Positions 9,319 through 18,256 of a stretch of 64,000 bases of DNA are shown here, piece by piece (position 1 is the stretch's first letter; every line of letters begins with the position of its first letter). The notes beneath the pieces are model-generated. The model ran no database searches. It was not told the origin of the DNA and saw only the letters and a program-made list of their open reading frames with translations. The position numbers were made by a program, and so were the translations under genes. Source of the stretch: Chryseobacterium sp. 6424 (GTDB lineage: Bacteria > Bacteroidota > Bacteroidia > Flavobacteriales > Weeksellaceae); NCBI RefSeq assembly GCF_003692615.1, contig NZ_CP023540.1:1798001-1862000 (forward strand), written 5' to 3'.

Positions 9319-9681
9319 ATGAACGAAAGTAACAGACAAAGAAAAGTAGCACAGATTATACAGGAAGACCTGGCAGAACTCTTCCGTAAGCAAGCCTCGG
9401 AAAGCGCACAGAATTTTCTGGTGACCGTTTCTGATGTTAAAATAACAGCAGACCTTAGTATTGCCAAAGTGTACCTGAGCATCTTCCCGACTCATTTCCG
9501 CAAGCAGATTATGAAGGAGATTGAGGACAACAAATCTGCTTACCGAAACTTCATGGGTCAGAAAATGGGCAAGCAGGTAAGGATCATCCCTGACCTTCAT
9601 TTTTACCTCGACACCACGCTCGATGATGTGGAAAAAATAGAAAAAGAACTGAAAGGCGAAGGCGACAACCCTATTCTGTAA
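9319..9681 (+). CDS. rbfA: 30S ribosome-binding factor A, 120 aa
   Basis: N-terminus MNESNRQRKVAQIIQEDLAE and the KH-like core (VTVSDVKITADLSIAKVYLS, then VRIIPDLHFYLDTTLDDVEK) are diagnostic of RbfA. It binds 16S rRNA during late maturation of the small subunit, especially at low temperature. Followed 21 bases later by the LolC/E-type permease gene, probably as an operon, a common arrangement in Flavobacteriia. The start codon follows a -7 promoter box so closely that the mRNA may be leaderless. Confidence 0.93.
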   Translation: MNESNRQRKVAQIIQEDLAELFRKQASESAQNFLVTVSDVKITADLSIAKVYLSIFPTHFRKQIMKEIEDNKSAYRNFMGQKMGKQVRIIPDLHFYLDTTLDDVEKIEKELKGEGDNPIL

Positions 9682-9702
9682 CTCCTGATTTTGCTGTAGG
9701 TT

Positions 9703-10911
9703 TTGAAGAATACGCCGATTTACATTGCTACACGCTACCTTTTGGCCAAAAAAGGCAGCACCGCCGTTACGTTTATTACGTGGCTCGCGGCCATTGCCAT
9801 GATGGTGGCTGTTACGGCGATGTTTATCATTATCTCGGTATTCTCCGGTTTAGAAGATTTGAACAGAGATCTTATCGCCAATCTTCATGCAGACGTTACA
9901 GTGAAAAGCGCTTCGGGAAAGACGCTGCGCAACCTCGGCGAAACCGAGAAAATATTGCTTGCTGAACCCGAAATAGCACATTTCTCGAAAGTGATTGAAG
10001 AGAAAGTGTACCTCAATTTCCGAGGTAACGGTGATATTGCCAACCTGCGCGGCGTAGATTCGGCGTATATTTTTGTAAACCCCATCGATCAGAATATTTT
10101 TTACGGTTCTTATCCAAGTTTTAAATATTCTAACGAAGTATTGCTCGAAAACAAACTCGACAACCGCCTCAGGATCCCTGTTGGGGAGAGTTCGGAAGTC
10201 GCCAGCCTCATGATGCCCAAACGCGGTACCGGCATCATCAGCAAAGAGGAAGATATCTTTAATAAACGAGACATCTATGTTTCCGGTGTTTTCCCCGGGA
10301 ACGATCAGCTTGATAACACCATCATTTCTCCCATCGAACTTACCTGGGAACTTTTAGAACTTCCGAAGAAATCTGCCTACCAGATTGTCATCAAACTTAA
10401 AAATCCTGAAGCAGCGGATACGGTTAAAGCAAAACTGGCAAAAAAACTGGGCACAGACTATCTACTTACCACAAAATCTGAAGAGAATGCCGCCTTCTGG
10501 AAGATGATAAACACCGAGAAACTTTTTATCTATCTCATTTTCGCGCTGGTAATTTTCATCACCACCTTTAATCTGGCGGGGGCCATCATCATCCTTCAGC
10601 TTGATAAAAAGGAGCAGGCGAAATCGCTTATTTCCCTTGGGCTTAGTCTAAAATCGCTTCGTTACATATACTTTTATACCGGTATCTTAATCGTAATTTT
10701 CGGGTTGCTGAGCGGTTTGGTTTTAGGCACAACCATCAGTTATTTCCAGATTGAAACAGGTTTTTTTAAAGCCGGCGCGGGATCTGACCTGCCTTTCCCG
10801 GTACGGATCCGGGCCGTGAATTATTTGGTTGTCGCGGCTACCGCAGCAGTATTCGGACTTGTGGTCTCCTGGTTCTTTTCAAAAATCAACAGGGTTTATT
10901 TCACCAAATAA
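9703..10911 (+). CDS. LolC/LolE-type ABC transporter permease, 402 aa
   Basis: Typical MacB/FtsX-type permease: one N-terminal membrane helix (about 24-48), a large periplasmic domain (about 50-265), and three C-terminal helices (about 274-298, 320-345 and 366-393). N-terminus IYIATRYLLAKKGSTAVTFI is characteristic of lipoprotein-releasing system permeases in Bacteroidota. It would extract lipoproteins from the inner membrane together with an ABC ATPase encoded elsewhere. The frame opens with TTG at 9703; no in-frame ATG exists before the first membrane helix, so TTG is the likely start. Lies directly after rbfA. Confidence 0.83.
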   Translation: MKNTPIYIATRYLLAKKGSTAVTFITWLAAIAMMVAVTAMFIIISVFSGLEDLNRDLIANLHADVTVKSASGKTLRNLGETEKILLAEPEIAHFSKVIEEKVYLNFRGNGDIANLRGVDSAYIFVNPIDQNIFYGSYPSFKYSNEVLLENKLDNRLRIPVGESSEVASLMMPKRGTGIISKEEDIFNKRDIYVSGVFPGNDQLDNTIISPIELTWELLELPKKSAYQIVIKLKNPEAADTVKAKLAKKLGTDYLLTTKSEENAAFWKMINTEKLFIYLIFALVIFITTFNLAGAIIILQLDKKEQAKSLISLGLSLKSLRYIYFYTGILIVIFGLLSGLVLGTTISYFQIETGFFKAGAGSDLPFPVRIRAVNYLVVAATAAVFGLVVSWFFSKINRVYFTK

Positions 10912-10961
10912 ACTTCACCTTTCAGTAATTTTAATCTTTAATGAAAGTTGGTAAGATTTAT

Positions 10962-10969
10962 TAACTTTG
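10962..10969 (+). promoter_or_regulatory. -7 box of first endonuclease I gene
   Basis: TAACTTTG fits TAnnTTTG, 19 bases upstream of the ATG at 10989. Confidence 0.5.
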
Positions 10970-10988
10970 TTTCCTATATTGAACATCC

Positions 10989-12071
10989 ATGAAAAAAATC
11001 GCCTCATTTCTGCTGGCTTTCATCGTTTCCGCAGTTTTTGCACAGCCAGCGAACTATTATAATGGGACTGCCGGATTGACCGGTTATGCCCTGAAGACCA
11101 AACTTTTCGAAATTATCTCGAACGGGCACATTGACCGAGGCTATGGCAGCCTGTGGGATGGCTACAAAGTTGGTGATTTAGATAAATATTACGAAAATGA
11201 CAATTCGATCCTAGATATTTATTCTGAAAAACCTGCCGGTCCCGATGCGTATAGATATACCCCTGGCACCAACCAATGCGGTGGCACTACCCCATCATCA
11301 GAAGGTGGTTGCTATAACCGCGAACACCTTTTCCCGCAAGGATTTTTCAATGAAGGTGCTCCCATGAAAAACGACTACCACCATGTGAGGCCTACTGATA
11401 ACGTGGTAAATGGTAAGAGAAATAATTACCCTTTCGGCACGGTAGGTACAGCGAGTTGGACTTCTACCAACGGCTCGAAACTCGGTACCAGTAATTTCCC
11501 CGGCTATGGAGGGACGGTGTTTGAACCTATTGATGAGTTTAAAGGAGATGTGGCGCGCAGCCTGCTCTACTTCATTACCCGATATGAGGATAAGGTGCAG
11601 GGCTTCGATACCAGCAACGTGCACAACCCACAGGATGGGAGCAGAACCCGCGTTTTCGAGCAGTGGTACATTAATCTGTTGATCAGTTGGCATTTGAAAG
11701 ATCCTGTTTCGGCATTTGAAATCGCAAGAAATAATTATGCATACACCTTCCAGGGAAACCGGAACCCTTATGTGGACCGTCCTGAATTCGTAACGATGAT
11801 CTGGACTTCTACACTCTCCACCACCGAAACATCCGAAGCGGTAAGCACCCTGCGAATTATCCAAAATCCGATAAGCAATGGAGAACTGAGGGTTGAGGGG
11901 AAAAACCTTTCAAAGATACCTTCAGCACAAATCATCTCTGCCACCGGACAGGTTGTTCAGCAAATTCCCCAACCTTTCAAGAACGGGAATAGTATCAAGC
12001 TTCAGCACAGAAACAAAGGCGTTTATTTCCTGAAGATACAGCAAAGGACTTTTAAATTTATCATTCCATAG
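10989..12071 (+). CDS. Secreted endonuclease I with T9SS sorting domain, 360 aa
   Basis: A signal peptide (MKKIASFLLAFIVSAVFA) is followed by the endonuclease I domain. The catalytic region reads CYNREHLFPQGFF (H113) and NDYHHVRPTDNVVNGKRNN (H131/H132), the beta-beta-alpha metal motif of the Bsn/EndA family, which cuts DNA and RNA non-specifically outside the cell. Residues about 283-360 form a T9SS type A C-terminal signal (IIQNPISNGELRV, ISATGQVV, KGVYFLKI). Likely provides nucleotides or phosphate from extracellular DNA. Upstream paralogue of the next gene; each has its own -7 box and terminator. Confidence 0.9.
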   Translation: MKKIASFLLAFIVSAVFAQPANYYNGTAGLTGYALKTKLFEIISNGHIDRGYGSLWDGYKVGDLDKYYENDNSILDIYSEKPAGPDAYRYTPGTNQCGGTTPSSEGGCYNREHLFPQGFFNEGAPMKNDYHHVRPTDNVVNGKRNNYPFGTVGTASWTSTNGSKLGTSNFPGYGGTVFEPIDEFKGDVARSLLYFITRYEDKVQGFDTSNVHNPQDGSRTRVFEQWYINLLISWHLKDPVSAFEIARNNYAYTFQGNRNPYVDRPEFVTMIWTSTLSTTETSEAVSTLRIIQNPISNGELRVEGKNLSKIPSAQIISATGQVVQQIPQPFKNGNSIKLQHRNKGVYFLKIQQRTFKFIIP

Positions 12072-12082
12072 AATACTTTGAG

Positions 12083-12103
12083 CCGACTAAAAGTCGGTTT
12101 TTT
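12083..12103 (+). terminator. Terminator after first endonuclease I gene
   Basis: CCGACT (12083-12088) pairs with AGTCGG (12092-12097), followed by TTTTTT. Confidence 0.75.
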
Positions 12104-12167
12104 CATGTTTAACAGAATCATGGTTAAATATCATTATATATAGCATTCACTACAATAATTGTTTGTG

Positions 12168-12175
12168 TAACTTTG
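12168..12175 (+). promoter_or_regulatory. -7 box of second endonuclease I gene
   Basis: TAACTTTG, identical to the box of the upstream paralogue, 19 bases before ATG 12195, the same spacing as in the first copy. Confidence 0.5.
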
Positions 12176-12194
12176 TGCTCCAATTTATTTTAAA

Positions 12195-14237
12195 ATGAAG
12201 AAACTAACTATTCTTTTCCTGAGTTTCGTATTTTCGATAACACTGGCACAGGCACCAGCAAATTATTACACCGGAACTGATGGCCTTACCGGCGCACAAT
12301 TAAAAACCAGACTCTACCAGATTATTTCTTCCGGTGCTTCGGACATGGGCTATGATGGCCTTTATAGCGCTTACCCAAGTACTGATACAGATAAATATTA
12401 CGAAAATGACGGTAGTGTATTGGACATTTATTCTGAAAAACCTACCGGTACAGACCCTTATACATACCGCCACGGACAGAAAAAATGCGGAAACTACGGT
12501 GCAGAAGGCGACTGCTATAACCGCGAACACATTGTGCCACAGAGTCTTTTTAATTCTAAGCGTCCAATGGTTTCGGACCTTCATCATGTAAGGCCAACGG
12601 ATGGTAAAGTGAATGGCATGCGCAGCAACTACCCGTTCGGTATGGTAAACAATCCGTCTTTCACTTCAAAGAACGGTACCAAGGTAGGCCCCAGTGCCTC
12701 ACCCGGATACAGCGGCACAGTTTGTGAACCCATTGATGAGTTTAAAGGAGATGTGGCCCGGATGATACTCTATTTTGTCACAAGATACGAAACACAACTA
12801 AGCAGTTTCTCTACTGGTAATATTCTTGGAGGATCGGCTTATCCAGGATTACAGACCTGGGAACGCGATGTCTTGCTGGCGTGGCATGCACAAGATCCGG
12901 TTTCACCATTAGAAATCGACCGGAATAACGCAACGTTTGCTATCCAGAAAAACAGAAATCCCTTTATTGACAGACCAGATTGGGTACAGCAGATTTGGGG
13001 AGGAACACCCATTATTGACAATCAGGCCCCAACAGCTCCTTCAAATCTTCAGGTAACCAGTACAAGTACTGCGTTTGCAACCCTATCCTGGAGTGCCTCT
13101 ACAGACAATGTAGCGGTGACTTACTACAAAATTTATGTGAACGGAGTCTTTCACAGCAATTCAGTTAATACAACGGCTACAGTATCCGGTTTATCCCAGG
13201 GGACGACCTATAGCTTCTACGTCACCGCCGTGGATGCCGCTGGCAATACATCTGCAGCGAGTAATACGGTAACTACAACTACACTTACGGATAATCAGGC
13301 ACCTACAGCGCCAACCAATCTCGCCGTAACCTCTGTAGGAAGTAACAGTATTTCTATACAATGGAGTGCCGCAACAGATAATTACGAAGTGACTTCCTAT
13401 GATATTTATGTAAACGGGGAACTTCAGGGTTCCACCAATACAACAAGCACCAACGTTTCTAACCTTAATCCCGCTACCACTTATACTATATATGTTTTAG
13501 CAAAAGATGCAGCAGGTAATGTATCACCTGCAAGTAACACCATCACGGCGACTACCAATGCTATCGGTATTAACTGTGGTGATGAAAACTTCGATAACAT
13601 ACCCGCAGCTTCCTCTAACTACTCCACTTATAACTGGACCAGCAAAGGAATCTCTTGGACTTCAGAAGACTCGCGCACCGACCAAACGATAAACGGACCT
13701 GCAATTACGATCCGCAACGGCTTCCTCACCGCACTTTCAGTTCCCAATGGAATCGGTAATCTAACGGTGACAACACAACTTAAATATTCTGGCTCCCCAG
13801 GCACGCTAAAAATCTTAGTGAATGGTGAAGATACAGGCAAAACAGTTCCTTATTCTAGTCAAGTGACAACAACCACAGTAACAGGCATTAACATCTCCGG
13901 CACCGTCGAAATCACGCTACAGAATACCAGCACAGACAACCGCGTAGCCATTGATGATATGAAGTGGACCTGCTATGCAACCGCTAGCGTGAAAGAAAAT
14001 GGTGACTCAACAACATTTACCATATATCCGAACCCAGTAAAAAATGGCGAACTGTATGTACGTGGCGCCAGACTTGCCGATATGGAATCTGCACAGATTT
14101 TCGACTTCAGTGGCAAAATGGTTCAGTCGGTTTCAAAACCTTTCAAAAACGGTTCGGTTATCAAACTCAATAACTTACCGAAAGGCATTTACATCCTGAA
14201 AGTTGGGCAGCAAAACGCTAAATTTATCGTACAGTAA
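12195..14237 (+). CDS. Secreted multidomain endonuclease I with two FN3 domains, 680 aa
   Basis: Signal peptide (MKKLTILFLSFVFSITLA), then an endonuclease I domain with CYNREHIVPQSLF (H112) and SDLHHVRPTDGKVNGMRSN. Two fibronectin type III repeats follow (about 276-362 and 366-456; both begin DNQAPTAPxNL and contain AxDAAGNxSxASNT). Residues about 458-595 form a beta-rich domain with ENFDNIPAASSNYSTYNW and VAIDDMKWTC. A T9SS type A signal closes the protein (about 605-680; KGIYILKVGQQNAKFIV). It is a paralogue of the preceding gene, extended by adhesion-type domains that may hold it at the surface or on a polymer. No frame defect. Confidence 0.9.
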   Translation: MKKLTILFLSFVFSITLAQAPANYYTGTDGLTGAQLKTRLYQIISSGASDMGYDGLYSAYPSTDTDKYYENDGSVLDIYSEKPTGTDPYTYRHGQKKCGNYGAEGDCYNREHIVPQSLFNSKRPMVSDLHHVRPTDGKVNGMRSNYPFGMVNNPSFTSKNGTKVGPSASPGYSGTVCEPIDEFKGDVARMILYFVTRYETQLSSFSTGNILGGSAYPGLQTWERDVLLAWHAQDPVSPLEIDRNNATFAIQKNRNPFIDRPDWVQQIWGGTPIIDNQAPTAPSNLQVTSTSTAFATLSWSASTDNVAVTYYKIYVNGVFHSNSVNTTATVSGLSQGTTYSFYVTAVDAAGNTSAASNTVTTTTLTDNQAPTAPTNLAVTSVGSNSISIQWSAATDNYEVTSYDIYVNGELQGSTNTTSTNVSNLNPATTYTIYVLAKDAAGNVSPASNTITATTNAIGINCGDENFDNIPAASSNYSTYNWTSKGISWTSEDSRTDQTINGPAITIRNGFLTALSVPNGIGNLTVTTQLKYSGSPGTLKILVNGEDTGKTVPYSSQVTTTTVTGINISGTVEITLQNTSTDNRVAIDDMKWTCYATASVKENGDSTTFTIYPNPVKNGELYVRGARLADMESAQIFDFSGKMVQSVSKPFKNGSVIKLNNLPKGIYILKVGQQNAKFIVQ

Positions 14238-14254
14238 TCCACCTTTTGATTACA

Positions 14255-14286
14255 AAAAAAACCGGTTCCAAGAGCCGGTTTTTTCA
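14255..14286 (+). terminator. Terminator after second endonuclease I gene
   Basis: AAAACCGG pairs with CCGGTTTT around loop TTCCAAGAG, followed by further T. Confidence 0.75.
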
Positions 14287-14351
14287 TGCAAAATTTTTAA
14301 AGTAGCATGAAATATTCACGTTAAAACTGCCTGCATTCACGCCGTAATTGC

Positions 14352-14359
14352 TAATTTTG
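14352..14359 (+). promoter_or_regulatory. -7 box directly before aroE (leaderless start)
   Basis: TAATTTTG fits TAnnTTTG; four bases separate it from ATG 14364. Confidence 0.5.
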
Positions 14360-14363
14360 AATC

Positions 14364-15098
14364 ATGGAACACACCAAGCTAGGCCTTATTGGCCGAAATA
14401 TCTCCTACTCTTTTTCAAAAAAATATTTCGAGAACAAATTCCGGCAACTGATGCTGCAAGACTTTGATTATCATATCTATGATTGTGAAGACCTTGCACA
14501 GGCCCAAACGTTGCTGAATAATTCGCAGATCTTAGGATTAAATGTAACCATTCCGTACAAAGAAAAAATCCTCCCTTACCTTGATGAACTCAGTGAGGAA
14601 GCGCGCGAGACTGGCGCGGTAAACTGTATTTTACTGAAAGATGGTTTAAAAAAAGGCTTCAATACCGATGTGTATGGCTTCGAAAAGACGCTCGCACTTC
14701 ATCGGAAAGCGCATCACCAAAGCGCCATCATCCTCGGTGATGGCGGCGCGGCGAAAGCCGTGCAGTATGTATGTAGAAAGTTACAGATTCCATTCAGCAC
14801 CTATTCGCGGCGCGGCGATTTGCGACTTCAGGATCTTGATGCACACTCTGTAGCGTCCCACGAGATCATCATCCAATGTACGCCGGTAGGCACTTTCCCA
14901 AATGTGGATGACTGCCTGGAGTTTGCGTTCGATGCGCTTACCTGTAACCATCTGGTTATTGACCTGATCTATAACCCCAGCGAAACAAAATTCCTACGGA
15001 AAGCAGCCGAAAAAGGCGCTAAAACCGTAAACGGACTGTATATGCTAGAGCAGCAGGCAGAAAAAGCCTGGGAAATTTGGAATTTTCAAAAAAAATAA
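14364..15098 (+). CDS. aroE: Shikimate dehydrogenase, 244 aa
   Basis: The shikimate-binding motif LGLNVTIPYKEKILPYLDEL carries the catalytic lysine; TGAVNCILL and GFNTDVYGF are conserved, and the NADP loop is ILGDGGAAKAVQYV (GDGGAA in place of the usual GAGGAA). It reduces 3-dehydroshikimate to shikimate in aromatic amino-acid synthesis. At 244 aa it is slightly shorter than E. coli AroE (272 aa), as is usual in Flavobacteriia. The final QQAEKAWEIW is the family's C-terminal helix. Followed by the DUF349 gene after 66 bases. Confidence 0.92.
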   Translation: MEHTKLGLIGRNISYSFSKKYFENKFRQLMLQDFDYHIYDCEDLAQAQTLLNNSQILGLNVTIPYKEKILPYLDELSEEARETGAVNCILLKDGLKKGFNTDVYGFEKTLALHRKAHHQSAIILGDGGAAKAVQYVCRKLQIPFSTYSRRGDLRLQDLDAHSVASHEIIIQCTPVGTFPNVDDCLEFAFDALTCNHLVIDLIYNPSETKFLRKAAEKGAKTVNGLYMLEQQAEKAWEIWNFQKK

Positions 15099-15164
15099 AT
15101 TAAATTAGTGCGCTATAAACACACTTGATAAAAAAAATGGCCATTAATCTAATAAAAGTTTGCT

Positions 15165-17153
15165 ATGATTACAGAAGATCCAATCTCTGACCAGAATGGG
15201 GAGAAACCACTAGAAAAAGTTTCGCACAATCCCGCAGAAAACACCCAAAGTTCCGCTGAAGCCGCTTTCGACGGGCAAGGCGCCTATACTACCGGCAACG
15301 AACCAACAGAAACTGATGCGCAGGACAACGGAAATACAGGTCCTGATACTTCAGAAAGTACTGAGAGTAATTCAGTTGAAGTAAACGATACCGCCACAGA
15401 AGAACAACTGCCGACGGAAGACTTTGCAGTAATAGATCAGCACGAGGACACACCGGAACACGAAGACGATGCTTCTGATAAAATAGCCACACTTACCCTC
15501 CCGGAACTGCTGAACGAGATGGAAGACATCAGCCGGAAAGATGATGCCGGCAGCTTTCAAAAACGTTTTTCCCAACTCAAGGAGCAAGCCACGAAACTCA
15601 TTCACGCGGATACTGAAGAGCAGAAAAGCAAATTTTTAGCAGAAGGAAATGCTGCTGAAGACTTCAGTTACCAGCATCCGGAACAAGCCAGATTTTCGAC
15701 AACATCCAACCTCTTCCGCGAAAAAAACGAGGCCTATACCAAAAAACAGGAAGAAATTCAGCAGAAAAACCTCGAAGAGCGACAAAACATCATTGAAAGA
15801 CTTAAGAACCTCTATACAAATACCGAAGCCGGCACCAATCTTTTCAAAGCCATCCGCGAGATAAAAGAAGCCTGGAAAAATGCGGGACAGGTGGCAAAAT
15901 CTGAATTCAAGTTGTTAAACAACAACTATTTTCATCACCTGAACCAGTTCTATCAAATGCTCGACATGAACAAAGAGTACATGGAGCAGGAATATGCACA
16001 CAATCTGGAAAAACGCCAGCATATTATCGAACGCGCCAAAGAACTTGAAACCGAGCCGGCCGTACAAAAGGCATTGAATGAACTTCAATACCTCCATAAA
16101 CTCTGGAAAGAAGAAGCCGAGCCTGTGGCAGAAGAATTCCGTGAGAAAACCTGGGAAGAATTCAAGGAAATCTCTAACAGAATACATGACAGAAAAGCAG
16201 AGCTTTCCGCACAGATTGATGTAGAACAGCAGGAAAACCTCGAAAAGAAAAATAAAATCATCGAGGAAATCAAAAAAATTGCTGCGCCTGAAAAAGAGGC
16301 CAACCATTCTTACTGGCAAAACGCCATCCGCCGCATCGAAGAACTCAGAAGTGATTTCCTGAAAATCGGCAGCGTCCCACGTCGTGTCTCTAACCAGAAC
16401 TGGAATGATTTTAAACTGCATCTAAAGAACTTCAATACCGCTAAAAACGAATTTTATAAAAGTTTAAAGAATTCTCAGCAGGCCAATTTAGAGCAAAAAC
16501 TAAAACTCATACAAACCGCGAAAGACAACAGCACTTCCGAAGACTGGGATGTTACAGTGCCACTCTTTAAAAAACTACAGGAAGACTGGAAGAAAGTTGG
16601 CCACGTACCAAAGAACATGACCAACAGGGTGTGGGATGAGTTTCGGGATGCCTGCAATACGTTTTTCAACAACTACCGCGAAAAAAACAATACCAGTGGC
16701 GATAACTGGAAAGAAAACTACAAGCAGAAAAAAGCGCTGCTTGATGAACTTAAAGAAATCACCAACGAAGAAGGCAGCGTAGAACGCATCGAACAGATCA
16801 AAAACAACTGGAACAGCATCGGGAAAGTACCGCGCGAAAAACTCAGCATCAATACTGAGTTCAACAAAACGCTCCGTGAAAAACTGAAGCTGAACAAAAT
16901 CCATGAATACGACCTGAAAGAAGAAGGCCTCTCTGAAAATCAGCTTACCGATAAAGCAAGGAAGATCAAAAACCAGATTGCGGATATCGAAGCAGAAATC
17001 GTAAAAATGGAGAACAACCTCGGCTTCTTCACCAATCCTACCCGCGAAAACCCACTGTTGAAGGAGACTTACGAAAAAATAGACGAGAAGAAGGCACAGC
17101 TTGAAAGTATGAGGCAGAGTCTGCACAACATACTGGTTGGCGAAAACCAGTAG
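15165..17153 (+). CDS. DUF349-repeat protein, 662 aa
   Basis: The first 110 residues are acidic, low-complexity and probably disordered. From about 130 on the protein is almost wholly alpha-helical with several DUF349 repeats, each marked by W-K-x-x-G-x-V/x-x-P (for example EAWKNAGQVAKSEFKLLNNN, QEDWKKVGHVPKNMTNRVWD, KNNWNSIGKVPREKLSINTE). A C-terminal coiled coil covers about 590-655. DUF349 proteins are widespread in Bacteroidota and their function is unsettled. Cytosolic; no signal peptide or membrane segment. It lies between aroE and ribD, with a terminator after it. Confidence 0.85.
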   Translation: MITEDPISDQNGEKPLEKVSHNPAENTQSSAEAAFDGQGAYTTGNEPTETDAQDNGNTGPDTSESTESNSVEVNDTATEEQLPTEDFAVIDQHEDTPEHEDDASDKIATLTLPELLNEMEDISRKDDAGSFQKRFSQLKEQATKLIHADTEEQKSKFLAEGNAAEDFSYQHPEQARFSTTSNLFREKNEAYTKKQEEIQQKNLEERQNIIERLKNLYTNTEAGTNLFKAIREIKEAWKNAGQVAKSEFKLLNNNYFHHLNQFYQMLDMNKEYMEQEYAHNLEKRQHIIERAKELETEPAVQKALNELQYLHKLWKEEAEPVAEEFREKTWEEFKEISNRIHDRKAELSAQIDVEQQENLEKKNKIIEEIKKIAAPEKEANHSYWQNAIRRIEELRSDFLKIGSVPRRVSNQNWNDFKLHLKNFNTAKNEFYKSLKNSQQANLEQKLKLIQTAKDNSTSEDWDVTVPLFKKLQEDWKKVGHVPKNMTNRVWDEFRDACNTFFNNYREKNNTSGDNWKENYKQKKALLDELKEITNEEGSVERIEQIKNNWNSIGKVPREKLSINTEFNKTLREKLKLNKIHEYDLKEEGLSENQLTDKARKIKNQIADIEAEIVKMENNLGFFTNPTRENPLLKETYEKIDEKKAQLESMRQSLHNILVGENQ

Positions 17154-17180
17154 TCACATACCGGTATCCCGGAAAAACCA

Positions 17181-17210
17181 AAACACCCGGCAGCAGTTGG
17201 GTGTTTTTAT
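17181..17210 (+). terminator. Terminator after the DUF349 gene
   Basis: AAACACCC (17181-17188) pairs with GGGTGTTT (17199-17206), followed by TTATTTT. Confidence 0.75.
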
Positions 17211-17231
17211 TTTAAATGAAGCTATACGAAA

Positions 17232-18254
17232 ATGACAGACGAATTATACATGACACGCTGCCTGGAACTGGCAAAAATGGCACATGGCAATTGCTATCCC
17301 AATCCCATGGTGGGCAGTATTATTGTACACAACGGAATCATCATCGGTGAAGGATACCACCAAAAAGCAGGATGTGGCCACGCAGAAATCAATGCCATAA
17401 ATTCAGTTGAAAACCCAGCGCTTTTACCCGAATCTACCATGTATGTCACTTTAGAGCCGTGCGCACATTACGGCAAAACCCCGCCATGCGCTGAAAAACT
17501 CGCGGAGATTGGTTTCAAAAAAGTAGTGATTGGCGCTATGGATAGTCACGAAAAAGTGAATGGTAAAGGAAAACAGATCCTCGAGAACGCAGGCATCGAA
17601 GTCAAGACTGGCGTGCTAGAAACCGCGTGCCGCGAGATCAATAAAAGATTTTTCACGTTCCACCAAAAGAAAAGGCCCTATATTATCTTAAAATGGGCAC
17701 AGTCGGCAGATGGTTTCATGGATCAGGACTACAAACCTGTGCAGATAGGCAACGAACTCACCAAACAATTCGTCCACCAACTCCGCTGCCAAGAACACGC
17801 TATCTTGGTCGGCGCAAACACAGCCCTGCACGACAACCCAAGCCTTACTACACGCGAAATCGAAGGGCGCAATCCCATCAGAATCCTAATTGATCCGGGA
17901 CTTAAAGTGCCCGATGACTTTAAAATTTACAATGACGAAGCACCAACCCTGGTACTCAATACGAAAACAGAAGCAGAAGTGAGCGGAAATAAATTTCTGA
18001 AGGTCTGCAAAGAACATTTATTGGAAGACTGCATGAAAATCCTGCATGCGCAACAAATACAGTCGGTGCTAGTGGAAGGAGGCAGTTTTACGCTGCAAAA
18101 CTTCATTAACGCGGGCCTGTGGGATGAAGCCTACATAATTAAAAATGAAAACCTTTTGCTTCACAACGGTACCAAGGCTCCGGTTTCTCAGGCGGCACCT
18201 TCTGAAACCGCTGTATTTCGCGATAATATCATTGAATATTACAAAAATACCTGA
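17232..18254 (+). CDS. ribD: Bifunctional riboflavin deaminase/reductase RibD, 340 aa
   Basis: The N-terminal deaminase domain has YPNPMVGSIIV, the zinc motif GCGHAEINAI and EPCAHYGKTPPC. The C-terminal reductase domain begins near residue 145 with RPYIILKWAQSADGFM and continues to VLVEGGSFTLQNFI. It converts the pyrimidine released by GTP cyclohydrolase II to the ribityl precursor of riboflavin. Length and domain order are standard. Followed 2 bases later by a yigZ-like gene starting with TTG. Confidence 0.93.
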   Translation: MTDELYMTRCLELAKMAHGNCYPNPMVGSIIVHNGIIIGEGYHQKAGCGHAEINAINSVENPALLPESTMYVTLEPCAHYGKTPPCAEKLAEIGFKKVVIGAMDSHEKVNGKGKQILENAGIEVKTGVLETACREINKRFFTFHQKKRPYIILKWAQSADGFMDQDYKPVQIGNELTKQFVHQLRCQEHAILVGANTALHDNPSLTTREIEGRNPIRILIDPGLKVPDDFKIYNDEAPTLVLNTKTEAEVSGNKFLKVCKEHLLEDCMKILHAQQIQSVLVEGGSFTLQNFINAGLWDEAYIIKNENLLLHNGTKAPVSQAAPSETAVFRDNIIEYYKNT

Positions 18255-18256
18255 GT

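Noticed and set aside
11298-11864. 188-aa open frame on the minus strand
   Set aside because: It lies fully within the endonuclease I gene, antisense, with no recognisable domain.
16575-17126. 183-aa phenylalanine-rich minus-strand frame
   Set aside because: Antisense shadow of the helical DUF349 protein; Lys/Glu codons read backwards give Phe/Leu runs.
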